Below, piece by piece: positions 51,939 through 61,521 of a stretch of 64,000 nt of DNA (positions within the stretch are counted from its first letter, which is position 1; each line of letters begins with the position of its first letter). A program made the translations under genes and the position numbers. The notes beneath the pieces were generated by a model that did no database searches, had not been told where the DNA came from, and was given only the letters and a program-made list of their open reading frames with translations. Source of the DNA: Dyella sp. ASV21 (lineage in GTDB: Bacteria; Pseudomonadota; Gammaproteobacteria; Xanthomonadales; Rhodanobacteraceae); NCBI RefSeq assembly GCF_016428975.1, contig NZ_JAELTT010000002.1:95472-159471 (forward strand). Direction: 5' to 3'.

Positions 51939-54779
51939 TCAGCGTAGCGCGAGGAAGTCCGGGCTCACCACGAAACGCACGGCGTCCAGGCGCAGGCGCG
52001 ACCCTGGCAGGGCCTTGAGCAGGGCGGTGCGTTCGTCCGCCACGGTGACGATTTCGGTTTCGCTGATAGCGGGGTTCACCGCACGCAGTGCCAGCAGGCG
52101 CGATAGCTCGCCATCGAGCGTTTCCGTGGCGAGGGCTACGGCATCGGCGATGTGCGATTGGCCGCGCTCGCTGGCGATGCTTTCGGCCTTCTCCAGCATG
52201 GGCGGCACCAGCTTGCCGAGGAACTTGCGGTAGCGAGCCACCTCGATGTTGCGATCGGCCGCCTTGCGCAGGGCGATGTCGCTGGGCCGGAAATCCGCGC
52301 GCTCGGCCAGCCGGGTGTCGATGGTGACCACGATCGGCAGCGGCGGCAGAAAGCGTTCGGCATCCAGCTTGCGGTCGGCCACGCATTCCAGCAGGTATAC
52401 CGCTTGCAGCAGCGCGCTGCGCGGCGGCAGCGTGTCGTCCACCAGGAAGGCGGCGTTGCCTTGCTCGTTGGAAAGGGTGAGATCGAGCGCACCCATCACC
52501 ATCGGGTGATCCAGGCGCAGCAACGGGAGATCCTCACGCGCCAGGGCCACGTCGCGGGCAAAGGTGACCGGCACGGGACCTTCGGCAAAGCCGGGCAGTG
52601 CATCGGTGGAAAGGTATTGCGGGTCGAGCAGCATCACCTTGCCGCCCAGTTCCTCCGCGTGGATGCCGAAGCGCTCCAGCAGCCCCTGGATGAAATGATC
52701 GCGACTGGGATCGTGATCTTCGCGGCTAAACGCCTGCTGCAGTTCATCCGCATGCAGGTCGCGGCTGGCGGCCAATTCGAGCAAGTGGTCGCGGCCATCG
52801 CGGATCAGGGCGGCCAACTCTTCGTGGCTGGCGCGCGTTTCGGCGAGCAATACATCCAGCTCCTGGTCGCGGTTATCGTCGCCGCGTGCGTGCTCGTCGG
52901 CCAGTTTGGCCAGCGACTCGCCAAAGCGACGCAGCAGTTCGCGACCGTCGGCCGGGCTGGAGCGGAAGGCATCGATACCCTCGTCGTACCAACGAGCCAA
53001 CACATGTTGGGCGCTATCGGCCACGGCAAGCACGTGGATGCTGATGTCGTGCTTCTGGCCGATGCGGTCCAGTCGGCCAATGCGCTGTTCCAGCAGATCG
53101 GGATCGAGCGGGAGATCCCACAGCACCAGACGGTGCGCAAACTGGAAATTTCGGCCTTCGGAGCCGATTTCCGAACAGATCAGCAAGCGCGCGCCATCCG
53201 GCTGGGCAAAGTAGGCTGCATTGCGGTCGCGCTGCACGATGCCCAGGCCTTCATGGAAGCGGGCGACGCCCACGCCACTCTTGGTGCGCAAGGCTTCTTC
53301 CAACGCCAACACTTTGGCCTGGCTGCGGCAGATCAGCAGGAACTTGTCCTGCGGATGCTCCTCCAGCAGGGTAACCAGGGCGTCGATGCGCGGGTCGTTG
53401 CTGTAGTCGATCTCGATGGCCGGTGCCGGCTGCTGCATGTCCGCGTGGAACTCCGCCAGCAAACTCTGGCGAGCAGCGTCGTCGAGCGCGTCGGCGTCAA
53501 TCAGGTGCCATTGCGGAATGCGCTTAGGGAAACCGCCGATGTTGGCGCGGCGGTTGCGGAACATCGCGCGACCGGTGCCGTGGCGATCGATCAGCGCGGC
53601 GAGGATCTCGCGCATATTTTCCGGCTTGGTGGTATCGGCCAGGTGTGCCTGCAGGGCCGAATCACCGGCAAACGCCTCGCGCAGTGCGGCGAGCTGTGCA
53701 TCATCCAGCGGTTGGCCTGCGAGCAGGCGGTCGGCCACCTTGGACAAATTGTGGAAACGATCGGACTCGGACAAATAGACGTCCAGGTCGTGATAGCGCT
53801 GCGGATCGAGCAGGCGCAGGCGCGCAAAGTGACCGCTGCGGCCCAGCTGTTCCGGCGTGGCGGTAAGCAGGATCACGCCGGGGGTGGCCGCGGCGAGCTG
53901 ATCCACCAGCGTGTAGCGGGGACTGGCGGCTTCCGGGGTCCACGCCAGGTGATGGGCTTCGTCCACCACGAGCAAGTCCCACGAGGCATCCAGCAATTGC
54001 TGGGCACGCTTGGGCGAGTGTTCGAGGAAGCTGAAATCGGCGATGACCAGCTGTTCGTCTTCGAACGGGTTGGCGCCGGCGTCGGACATGTCCAGCGCCT
54101 CGCAACGTTCCTCGTCATAGATGGCGAAGCTCAGGTTGAAGCGGCGCATCAGCTCCACGAACCACTGATACACCAGGGTATCGGGCAACAGCACCAGCAC
54201 GCGCTGGGCGCGGCCGGTGGCGAGCTGGCGGGCAATGATCATGCCCGCTTCAATGGTCTTGCCCAGGCCTACTTCGTCGGCCAGCAGCACGCGGGGAGGG
54301 CGGCGCGAGGCGGCGATGCCGGCCACGCGCAACTGATGTGGCACCAGCCCGATGCGTGCCGCGCCCAGGCCCCAGGCCGGCGAGCGACGGGCATCGGCGC
54401 GGCGCTTGAGGCCCTCCAGGCGCAGTTCGAAGTGCGCGACGGGGTCAGTGCGGCCACCGATCAAGCGGTCGTCCGCCTGGCTCACGCTCTGTTCGTCGTC
54501 GAGCTGACCTTCTTCCAGCTCGCGGCCTTCGCCACGGTAGATCAGCAGGTCCTCGCGGATTTCCACACGCTCGACCAGAAACGCGATGCCTTTGCCGGCT
54601 ACCCGCTGGCCAGGGCGGAATTCCGCGCGCACCAGCGGGGCGGAGTCGATCGCATAAGGGCGCAGCACGCCCGCTTTGGCGAACAGCACCTGTACGCCGC
54701 GCCCTTCGACGCGCAGCACAGTGCCGAGGCCCAGTTCGGGTTCGGCGGTGGAGATCCATCGTTGCCCAGGTACAAACAT
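51939..54779 (-). CDS. rapA: RNA polymerase-associated ATPase RapA (HepA)
   Basis: 946 residues, SWI2/SNF2 family. N-terminal Tudor-like pair (about 1-105), Walker A LLADEVGLGKTIEAGM (K174), DEAH box VVDEAHHLAW (273-276), helicase C domain with LICSEIGSEGRNFQFAHRLVLWDLPLDPDLLEQRIGRLDRIGQ, and RapA-specific C-terminal domains. It recycles RNA polymerase after transcription. It follows pilE on the same strand by 86 bases and probably has its own promoter. The 51715-51938 gap next to it shows no gene. Confidence 0.95.
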   Translation of the reverse strand: MFVPGQRWISTAEPELGLGTVLRVEGRGVQVLFAKAGVLRPYAIDSAPLVRAEFRPGQRVAGKGIAFLVERVEIREDLLIYRGEGRELEEGQLDDEQSVSQADDRLIGGRTDPVAHFELRLEGLKRRADARRSPAWGLGAARIGLVPHQLRVAGIAASRRPPRVLLADEVGLGKTIEAGMIIARQLATGRAQRVLVLLPDTLVYQWFVELMRRFNLSFAIYDEERCEALDMSDAGANPFEDEQLVIADFSFLEHSPKRAQQLLDASWDLLVVDEAHHLAWTPEAASPRYTLVDQLAAATPGVILLTATPEQLGRSGHFARLRLLDPQRYHDLDVYLSESDRFHNLSKVADRLLAGQPLDDAQLAALREAFAGDSALQAHLADTTKPENMREILAALIDRHGTGRAMFRNRRANIGGFPKRIPQWHLIDADALDDAARQSLLAEFHADMQQPAPAIEIDYSNDPRIDALVTLLEEHPQDKFLLICRSQAKVLALEEALRTKSGVGVARFHEGLGIVQRDRNAAYFAQPDGARLLICSEIGSEGRNFQFAHRLVLWDLPLDPDLLEQRIGRLDRIGQKHDISIHVLAVADSAQHVLARWYDEGIDAFRSSPADGRELLRRFGESLAKLADEHARGDDNRDQELDVLLAETRASHEELAALIRDGRDHLLELAASRDLHADELQQAFSREDHDPSRDHFIQGLLERFGIHAEELGGKVMLLDPQYLSTDALPGFAEGPVPVTFARDVALAREDLPLLRLDHPMVMGALDLTLSNEQGNAAFLVDDTLPPRSALLQAVYLLECVADRKLDAERFLPPLPIVVTIDTRLAERADFRPSDIALRKAADRNIEVARYRKFLGKLVPPMLEKAESIASERGQSHIADAVALATETLDGELSRLLALRAVNPAISETEIVTVADERTALLKALPGSRLRLDAVRFVVSPDFLALR

Positions 54780-54865
54780 CGCGACGCCATCAACTTATTA
54801 AATACAGAGGGCGTCGATTATCCGCTGCCAGGCACGCGCCTGCAAAGCGCGGGCGCCTGAGGCAC

Positions 54866-55330
54866 TTATTGTGGCCAGCAGGTGGATGTCTGCGTGGCGC
54901 CGGTGTTGTCGTAGGCCTGGTGCGGGCTGGCACTGCTTACGACAAACTTGGCGCAAGTGGTGTCCTTCACCTGCGGTGAGCCCGTGGCGGGCGTGGCGGT
55001 GAGCGTATAGGACGTCTGCGGCGAGGACGTTCCAGGCATCGCCAGCGCTACCGTGTAGAAGCCATTGGGCGAGGTATTGCCGCTGGTGGAGAGGCTTCCG
55101 CAGCCTGAACCGCTAACCGTAACCTTGTTGTAGTCGAAGGTCTGTGAATAGCAGCGCTCGAGTATGCCCTGGTCCGTGGATAGCGCGCTGAGTGCGTCAG
55201 AGCGGCGGCTGGTTTGTGCATAGCGCGCGTAATTGGTGATCGCCAGCGCGCCAAGAATGGCGATGATCGCGACTGAGATCATCAGCTCGATCAAGGTAAA
55301 GCCCGCAGCGTGCTTGGTGGGGTTTTTCAT
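54866..55330 (-). CDS. pilE: Type IV pilin, PilE-like
   Basis: 154 residues from MKNPTKHAAGFTLIELMISVAIIAILGALAI, with the prepilin peptidase site G/FTLIE (E5) and the N-terminal helix of type IV pilins; an alternative start at 55342 adds four residues. Two C-terminal cysteines (DTTCAKF and STCWPQ) can form the D-region loop. It is last in the fimT-pilV-pilW-pilX-pilY1 operon, where PilE is a minor pilin that helps start or tip the pilus. Confidence 0.92.
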   Translation of the reverse strand: MKNPTKHAAGFTLIELMISVAIIAILGALAITNYARYAQTSRRSDALSALSTDQGILERCYSQTFDYNKVTVSGSGCGSLSTSGNTSPNGFYTVALAMPGTSSPQTSYTLTATPATGSPQVKDTTCAKFVVSSASPHQAYDNTGATQTSTCWPQ

Positions 55331-55348
55331 CGGCTTAGCCATTGGCGC

Positions 55349-55639
55349 TCAGTGGGTGGGGGTCGTTGCGCTCGTGGGGTGCACCGCAATGACGGACTGG
55401 TCCTTGCTGGACAGATCCAGCGTCACCGCCTGTCCCGCCTGAAGGTTGGAGAGGCTGCTGTCCACACGCACGTCGGACTGCAAGGTATAGGTCTTGCCAT
55501 TGACGGTGACCGCGCTCCCCGTGCCTAGCGGGCGCACTTGTTGGATAACGCCAGAGGTGGTGGGGGCGGGCGTGCTGGCCTGTGCGCTCAGGGCACACGC
55601 CAGACCGGCAAGGGCGAGCAGATGGCGACGGGTGGTCAT
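55349..55639 (-). CDS. Small secreted protein in the pilus operon, DUF5666/OB-like
   Basis: 96 residues from MTTRRHLLALAGLACALSAQA, a signal peptide, followed by a compact beta-rich domain (GVIQQVRPLGTGSAVTVNGKTYTLQSDVRVDSSLSNLQAGQAVTLDLS) like the short OB-type DUF5666 units. No catalytic residues. It sits 11 bases after pilY1 and a few bases before pilE, so it is part of the operon; a role beside PilY1 is inferred from place only. Confidence 0.75.
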   Translation of the reverse strand: MTTRRHLLALAGLACALSAQASTPAPTTSGVIQQVRPLGTGSAVTVNGKTYTLQSDVRVDSSLSNLQAGQAVTLDLSSKDQSVIAVHPTSATTPTH

Positions 55640-55650
55640 GGTGATCCTCC

Positions 55651-58600
55651 TCATTGGACCTGCCACCAGCCCACGCGCCCGGGCTGGAAGCCCTGCGTGG
55701 CTACGGTCTGCAGGCCGTTGGCCGTACTGATGATGTTAACGCTGGTGCCGCTGCCGGACTGCACGCTGGTTGGCGCCGCCGCATAAGCATTGGTTACATA
55801 GACACCGGACAACACCACGGCTTTGCCATTCACGGTGGCCGAACTGATCGTTACACCCGAATTGGGCAGGCCGATGGATGCGGTGGGCAGGGCGCTGCCG
55901 GAACGATAGTCCACGTTGAGGAAGTACGAGTTTGGCTGCGCGCAGGCGTTCGCGGGTGGCTGGTTGGTGGTGAACTTCACGCCGCCTGCATCGACCGCCA
56001 GCGTGGTGAACGAGCGGGTGCCGCTACCCAGTGGCGACAAGTCGAAATACCAGCCTTCCTGCGGCGCGACGGTTATGGTGGCCGGCGGCGGCGATGGATT
56101 GGTGGCGCTTACGGACGCAAACGTGAGGTTCACCGGGTTGGCGCTGTTGGTCACACCCTTCACGCTGGTACCGGAGACCGTGGCGGTTACCACGCTCACG
56201 GTCTGCTGAGCCAGGTTGGAGCGGGTATAAGGCGGCGCAGGATACGGTTTGGCGTAACTGGTCAAGTTGGCGGTGTTGTCCCACACGCCATAAATGGTCT
56301 GGACATTAGTGCTGGTGAGGTCGGCCTGGGTGAGCAGTTCGCCCGTGCCGAAGAACGCCATCAGTCCGAACTCGTTAGGAAAGTTCGGGTTGAGCGTCAG
56401 CGCTGGCGCGGTGGTGATTGGTTGCGTATTGCCCGAGCCGTCGCGGGCCTGGAACAGCAGCGTCACCGTCCATTTGCTCGGGTTGCTGTTGCTCATGTTG
56501 ATGGCCCACAAATTGCCCTGCAGGTCACCCGCGTAAGCCATGTCCTGGACGACACCGGCCACACCGCTGGAGTTGGCCACCGACACGCTGGACAAGCCAT
56601 TGGGCAGCGTGCTGCTGCATGCATTGGGCGAGGTGGCCGATACCGCCGAGCACAGGTTGATCTTGGCCAACTGCTTGCCGGTGGAGGCATCCACGGCATA
56701 GAAGATGGGGTTGCCGCTGGCGCTGTTGTAGCCATTGCCGAAGATCACCGCGAAGCCGGCTGCCGTGGTGCTGGTGGAACTGGTCTTGTCGGTGACGGTG
56801 ACCGCGGCCGAACGGGCAATCACGGGAGTGCTATAGCTCAGGCCCATGTCGCTATCGGAGAATTCCCAGAGCACCGAGCTGGCAACGTTGGCGTCCGAAG
56901 TGAAGTTGTTCGGATTGGTGACGTCCAGCGCATAGATCGTGCTGCCGCCGGCGCTCTCACCACCCACCAGCACGGTATGCCATTTGCCGTCCGTGGACAG
57001 CAAAGCGTCGCTGACCTGTGGTGAGCCGTCGACGAAGAACTGGTGATGGTAGAAGTAGTAAGGACTAGCCAGCATGTACAGGTTGGAGAACACGCCATTG
57101 GTGCCGCCATTGGGGATGAACCCCATCACTTCCTGGCCCGTATTGGCGTTCACGCCGTGCAACATGCCGTCGTTGGCGCCGAAGTACAGCATCGGGGTGC
57201 GACTCTGTACCGTGCTGCTGGCGGAAAAGGTGGCGTAGGAATCGTCCTGGAACGCTCCCGCTGGCACGCTGACGAAGGCTGGCGAACTGTCCACCACGTC
57301 GCCCAGCAGGTGGGCGCGCGTTCGCAACGTTCCCCCGTTGGACTGTTCCTGCGAGTGATCGCCGCGTATGAAATTGAGTACGTACTGGCCGTTGTTGCTG
57401 TTCTGCGCGAGCTGGGTTTGCAAGGTGCTCGACAAGTTGGTCCAACTGAAACCTACCGCGGCCGGTGTGACCGTGGTGCCGCTGGATATGTGGTAAGGGT
57501 CCCACGTCGCGATGTGGCGGGTGGTTGGCGTCAAGCTGTCCAACTGCGCCTGCGCGCTCCAGGTGGCGGTGGTGTTGATGGTGGCCGAGGCGTTGATGCC
57601 GTATTCCTGAAGATCACCGATCCAGGCGTTTACCGCCGTGCTGCCCGGCGTAAACGTGGCCTGGTACACCTGCGAATTGGCATTGAGGCTGGTGGAGTTG
57701 GCGGTGGCTGAGCTCGACGACGAACTCTGGCTGGCCACGTCCGAAAGAATGCTCTGCAAGTCCGTCACCAACGCCGAAGGGCTGGTGGCGGGGAAGTACT
57801 GCGTGCCGCCGGTGATCTTGGTGGCGGTAGCCGCGCTGCCGCCCGCCACGGACATCGCGGCCAGCGTTGCCGCGGCCTGCGGGTTCTTGGTGGGGTCCAC
57901 GCCGGCACCCAGGCCGATCACATAGGTTTCCACGCCGGCCGCGTTGAGGTTGGATATGGCGGTGATGGTGTCGAGCAGCGCCTGGTCATTGGTGCCCGCG
58001 GTATTGAGCGAGCCATCGCTGTTGAACGTCGCGGTCATGCCATAACCGGTGGCCGATACACTGCCTACCGGTGGCCAGAACTTGCCCTTGAGATCCTCGG
58101 TGGGCAGGCCGTCGGTGATCAGCACCACGTATTGCTTGGGCGGGGTGCAGCCGGAGCTGGTGGTCGGCAGGCTGTTGGCAAGGGTAGTCTTGGCGGTGGT
58201 CAACATGCCGGCCAGCGCAGACTGCCCGGCCAGCGCCTTGATCTCGCTGGTGCTGGTGCTGTTGGTTTCAGGCTGCAAGGCTGCGCTGAAGTAGCCTACC
58301 GCGGTCGCCACGGTGGCTGACGTGGGCGACTGGCCGGCGCTGATGATGGAGTTGCCGCTGCTGTCCTTCACCACCACATTGCCGATGCCGCCGGTCTGGG
58401 CGTCGTTGGCGCCGTAGCCGAAGCCGCGCTCGGCGTACATCACTTGTTGCGAGTAGGGGATGTAGCCCGCATTGGTGGGCGACGTGGTCTGGTTCGCACT
58501 CGGCACCGACTTGCTGTAGGTAGTGCTGATGCCACCCGAGTTGTACTTGGCCAGCGTGTAGTAGCTGTAGGGATTGGAAGGCGACACGCCGCCATAGGTG

Positions 58601-59379
58601 ACGTACACGCCTGGCTGGCTGCCGGCATACAACACGTCGTTGATGCTGGGGTCATCGCTTGACGCACCAACGATCATGTATTGGTACGTGCCCATCTTGC
58701 CGCTGTAGAGGGTGGTGTCGATGCTCGAACAGTTGCTCTTGATGGTGGAGCTGGCCGAGGAGTAGTTGTAGCAAGGGTTGGTGACGTACTCCGTGCCATT
58801 GGTCGGTGCGGTATTGGTGAAGGTGAAATTACTGCCCGAAGCGGACATGTAATACACCCACGTCGTATAGAGCGACGTGCCGGTGGTGCCATAGTCCATC
58901 AGGCCGAAGTCCGTGCTCGGCATGTATTGGTTGATGATGGCCGAGATACCTTGCTTGGCCACATTGAGGCGGCTGGGGCTGTTGTCGTACAGCGTGCCGC
59001 TCTGGTTCACTGTGTAGGGCGCGCTACCGCTACTGCCGGCATTTACCGGCGGCGTGAAACCGCTGGGGATGGTGAAGTTGGTAGGTGAGCTGGAGCTGGT
59101 CAGCGCACCCAGGCTGGAACTCAGCGAACCCGAACCCGCCATGATGGCGCCGGAGAGGTTGCCGTCCATCGATTCGGAGTTGCCGATGGCGATCAGCACC
59201 TGCGGATGCGTGGGCTGCACTACCGTCAATGGAACCTGGGAAATGGGCAGTGTCGGTGGCGTACTGGCAGCGTGAGCCTCGTCCATGGGCAGATTCGCCA
59301 CGCCAGCTGTGAGGGCAACGACTGCTACCGCTGCGCCCAGGCGCAGCGAACGAACGAACCGATGGGTTTGCTTGCTCAT
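55651..59379 (-). CDS. pilY1: Type IV pilus tip adhesin/assembly protein PilY1
   Basis: 1242 residues. Signal peptide ending at EAHA, N-terminal von Willebrand A-like region (about 60-560), and a C-terminal PilY1 beta-propeller (about 650-1130) with repeated VDASTGK and YALDVTNPNN blades. In the A domain the metal site reads IAIGNSESMDG, with G66 in place of the first Asp of D-x-S-x-S, so the metal site may be lost. PilY1 promotes pilus extension and attachment, and sits at the pilus tip with the minor pilins of this operon. Confidence 0.93.
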   Translation of the reverse strand: MSKQTHRFVRSLRLGAAVAVVALTAGVANLPMDEAHAASTPPTLPISQVPLTVVQPTHPQVLIAIGNSESMDGNLSGAIMAGSGSLSSSLGALTSSSSPTNFTIPSGFTPPVNAGSSGSAPYTVNQSGTLYDNSPSRLNVAKQGISAIINQYMPSTDFGLMDYGTTGTSLYTTWVYYMSASGSNFTFTNTAPTNGTEYVTNPCYNYSSASSTIKSNCSSIDTTLYSGKMGTYQYMIVGASSDDPSINDVLYAGSQPGVYVTYGGVSPSNPYSYYTLAKYNSGGISTTYSKSVPSANQTTSPTNAGYIPYSQQVMYAERGFGYGANDAQTGGIGNVVVKDSSGNSIISAGQSPTSATVATAVGYFSAALQPETNSTSTSEIKALAGQSALAGMLTTAKTTLANSLPTTSSGCTPPKQYVVLITDGLPTEDLKGKFWPPVGSVSATGYGMTATFNSDGSLNTAGTNDQALLDTITAISNLNAAGVETYVIGLGAGVDPTKNPQAAATLAAMSVAGGSAATATKITGGTQYFPATSPSALVTDLQSILSDVASQSSSSSSATANSTSLNANSQVYQATFTPGSTAVNAWIGDLQEYGINASATINTTATWSAQAQLDSLTPTTRHIATWDPYHISSGTTVTPAAVGFSWTNLSSTLQTQLAQNSNNGQYVLNFIRGDHSQEQSNGGTLRTRAHLLGDVVDSSPAFVSVPAGAFQDDSYATFSASSTVQSRTPMLYFGANDGMLHGVNANTGQEVMGFIPNGGTNGVFSNLYMLASPYYFYHHQFFVDGSPQVSDALLSTDGKWHTVLVGGESAGGSTIYALDVTNPNNFTSDANVASSVLWEFSDSDMGLSYSTPVIARSAAVTVTDKTSSTSTTAAGFAVIFGNGYNSASGNPIFYAVDASTGKQLAKINLCSAVSATSPNACSSTLPNGLSSVSVANSSGVAGVVQDMAYAGDLQGNLWAINMSNSNPSKWTVTLLFQARDGSGNTQPITTAPALTLNPNFPNEFGLMAFFGTGELLTQADLTSTNVQTIYGVWDNTANLTSYAKPYPAPPYTRSNLAQQTVSVVTATVSGTSVKGVTNSANPVNLTFASVSATNPSPPPATITVAPQEGWYFDLSPLGSGTRSFTTLAVDAGGVKFTTNQPPANACAQPNSYFLNVDYRSGSALPTASIGLPNSGVTISSATVNGKAVVLSGVYVTNAYAAAPTSVQSGSGTSVNIISTANGLQTVATQGFQPGRVGWWQVQ

Positions 59380-59395
59380 GGTAGGTCGCCGGTGA

Positions 59396-59935
59396 TCAAT
59401 GTTTCTGGAAGAGGGTTTGCAGCATCACGACGCTTTGGCCGTCCGGCCCCACCACGCGCGACGTGATACGGAACACGCTCACGTCGCTGCTGAATCCGGG
59501 CGGGCGAATGTTAGGCAGCTTCTCGATGATGTACTTGCAACTCTGCACGGTGGTGTTGCCGCACCATGCCGTATTGGACGTCGTTGCTGCCCATGCTTTT
59601 GGGTTCTGCCAGGGCAGCAGCACGCCCGCGTACGAAGAGGCCTCGAATTTGTACTGGCCATTCGCGGGATAGCTGGAGGTCGAGAGAGGATACGAGCCGG
59701 GGTCGGTCGCAATGGTGCCGGAGCGCATCTGGTTGACCACATTACGCAATACCGCTTCGGCCGCCTGGCTGGAGATCTCGTTCAGCGAGGCGTTGGTGGC
59801 TACGCGGGTCTGCGTGCCGATCTGCTCTGCAATCACCAGCGAAGCAATGGTGAGCACCAGCAGCATGATCATCACCACTGGCAGTACGACGCCGCGCTGG
59901 CCGCGCGAGTCAATGGGCGTGGCGAGCCGGTTCAT
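59396..59935 (-). CDS. pilX: Minor pilin assembly protein PilX
   Basis: 179 residues. The N-terminus RGQRGVVLPVVMIMLLVLTIASLVIAEQIGTQTRVATNASL has the PilX-type hydrophobic helix after a G/V processing site, lacking the E5 of classical pilins. Two cysteines (WCGN and SCKY) may form a disulfide. It overlaps pilW by four bases and precedes pilY1 by 16. PilX helps PilY1 into the pilus. Confidence 0.88.
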   Translation of the reverse strand: MNRLATPIDSRGQRGVVLPVVMIMLLVLTIASLVIAEQIGTQTRVATNASLNEISSQAAEAVLRNVVNQMRSGTIATDPGSYPLSTSSYPANGQYKFEASSYAGVLLPWQNPKAWAATTSNTAWCGNTTVQSCKYIIEKLPNIRPPGFSSDVSVFRITSRVVGPDGQSVVMLQTLFQKH

Positions 59936-61014
59936 AGCGTGGCGTTCCGCGTGTTGATGGTAAGGAAATAGGTGTGCCGTAGGCGCGAATCCGGCGGTAC
60001 GGTCAGGGTGGTGTTGAACAGTGTGTACTTCGTCGCCGCAGACGGAATGGTCGCCGAGTTGAGGTTGCCCTCGATCAGAAAACCCAACTGGATGCTGGTT
60101 ACCGCGCCCCAGCCGCCGTTGCTGGATACGGCACTGGCATCCACGTACTGGGTGGCCTGCCCGTTGCTGCCGATGCCGTAGCGCACTTGCATGTTCGACA
60201 CGCCAGGCACCATTTCATTCATGGTCCACGCGGCCGATGCCGCCGGGCCGCTCATGGTGCCCTGAAAGAGCGCGCTTTCCCCGCCGTCGCCCTTGGCGAT
60301 GAAGTACACCGTCTGCTGCAGCGGAATTAGCTGCGAACTGTTGGCAAACGTCGGCGTGCCGTTGGGGCCGCTGGTGAAGGTCACGGTATTGGCGGACGTG
60401 CTGATGGCCGTAGCCAGGAACACCGCGCTCTTGCCGCAGTCGGACACCGACAACAGCAGTGGATTGGCGGTACTGGCGCTGGGAAGCGCGCTGGCATTGT
60501 TCACCGACAGCGAGCCGGAGTTGAACGCGGTCACGCCGATCGGTTGCGCGCCGGGCTTGGCGCCGATCAATACCAGCACGTCACTGCCCTGGGCCACGCC
60601 GTTGGTGGTAAGCGACGAATCGAGCGTGGGGCTCCAATCGGTGCCTTTGGTGTCGTTGGCGGTGCCGGTGACGATCTGTGTCGGCATGGTGCTGGCCTTG
60701 TAGCCCTGCACAGCGCTACTAGTGCTGTAGCTCAGTGGCGTCGCAGGGCTGCCGACGTAGGTGTAGCTGCCGGCGCTGTTCATCGAACTGCACCCGAGAA
60801 AGCCGGCGCCGCGCACCGTCGGCGTTATCACGGCGGCGATGGTGCTGTCGGCGTTTTGAATCAGTGCCTGCGAGGACGCATTGCGATACACCTGGCGTTG
60901 CGCGGTGAAGATCACCACAACGCCGGCAAGCACGATCAAGCCCAGTGTAACGGCGACCATGACTTCGACCAGCCCGAAGCCTGTCTGCCTGGATCTACGT
61001 GGTTGCCTGTTCAT
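59932..61014 (-). CDS. pilW: Minor pilin PilW
   Basis: 360 residues from MNRQPRRSRQTGFGLVEVMVAVTLGLIVLAGVVVIF, with the prepilin cleavage site GFGLVE and a long PilW-type globular domain ending HTYFLTINTRNATL. The start overlaps the pilV stop by four bases (61011-61014), which fixes it; frames open further upstream lie inside pilV. Part of the minor pilin complex that primes pilus assembly with PilY1. Confidence 0.9.
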   Translation of the reverse strand: MNRQPRRSRQTGFGLVEVMVAVTLGLIVLAGVVVIFTAQRQVYRNASSQALIQNADSTIAAVITPTVRGAGFLGCSSMNSAGSYTYVGSPATPLSYSTSSAVQGYKASTMPTQIVTGTANDTKGTDWSPTLDSSLTTNGVAQGSDVLVLIGAKPGAQPIGVTAFNSGSLSVNNASALPSASTANPLLLSVSDCGKSAVFLATAISTSANTVTFTSGPNGTPTFANSSQLIPLQQTVYFIAKGDGGESALFQGTMSGPAASAAWTMNEMVPGVSNMQVRYGIGSNGQATQYVDASAVSSNGGWGAVTSIQLGFLIEGNLNSATIPSAATKYTLFNTTLTVPPDSRLRHTYFLTINTRNATL

Positions 61015-61517
61015 AGCGCGGTGACGATTGTGTAGGAGGCGTTGGTCGCAGTGGTGTTGCCAAAGCTTGCTTGCGCGGGCTTGTCGTTCCACGTCACGGT
61101 CACCGTGATGTTGGTGGTATTGGTGTTGCCTGCGGCGACCGACACTGAGCCAAGGCCATTGGGCAGGCTGTTCTTTATCTTTGTTTGCCACTGCCACACG
61201 TCGAACGACGCCATCTGCGTCGCCGAGCACGTGGCGGAGCTGCAATCGGGGCTGGGCGTGGTGGTGCTGGGTGCAGTGGCGGCGGCGATGTAGGGGTTGC
61301 TCGTGGTCGAGTTGCTCGCCGCAGTCGCGTTGGCCCGCATGCGATCGACGATGTCGTAGGTCAGCGCAACGGCCTGCTGTCTGGCGTAGTTGGAGTTGGC
61401 GCTGCGCGATACGGTCAGCAGAATGCCCGCCACGCCGAGCATGCCGACCGAGACGATCACTACGGAAATCAGCACTTCGATCAGGCTGAATCCTTGGTTG
61501 TGGCGCTTCTTGTTCAT
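61011..61517 (-). CDS. pilV: Minor pilin PilV
   Basis: 168 residues. MNKKRHNQGFSLIEVLISVVIVSVGMLGVAGILL is the prepilin leader and helix (cleavage before FSLIE), of the PilV/GspI type. The middle region is Ser/Thr/Asn-rich with two cysteines (SSATCSATQ, PDCSS). It follows fimT by four bases and overlaps pilW. Works in the minor pilin complex. Confidence 0.9.
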   Translation of the reverse strand: MNKKRHNQGFSLIEVLISVVIVSVGMLGVAGILLTVSRSANSNYARQQAVALTYDIVDRMRANATAASNSTTSNPYIAAATAPSTTTPSPDCSSATCSATQMASFDVWQWQTKIKNSLPNGLGSVSVAAGNTNTTNITVTVTWNDKPAQASFGNTTATNASYTIVTAL

Positions 61518-61521
61518 AGGC

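Noticed and set aside
52152..54860. 902-residue plus-strand open frame opposite rapA
   Set aside because: Shadow of rapA, with the same His/Gln/Gly-rich character as other antisense frames.
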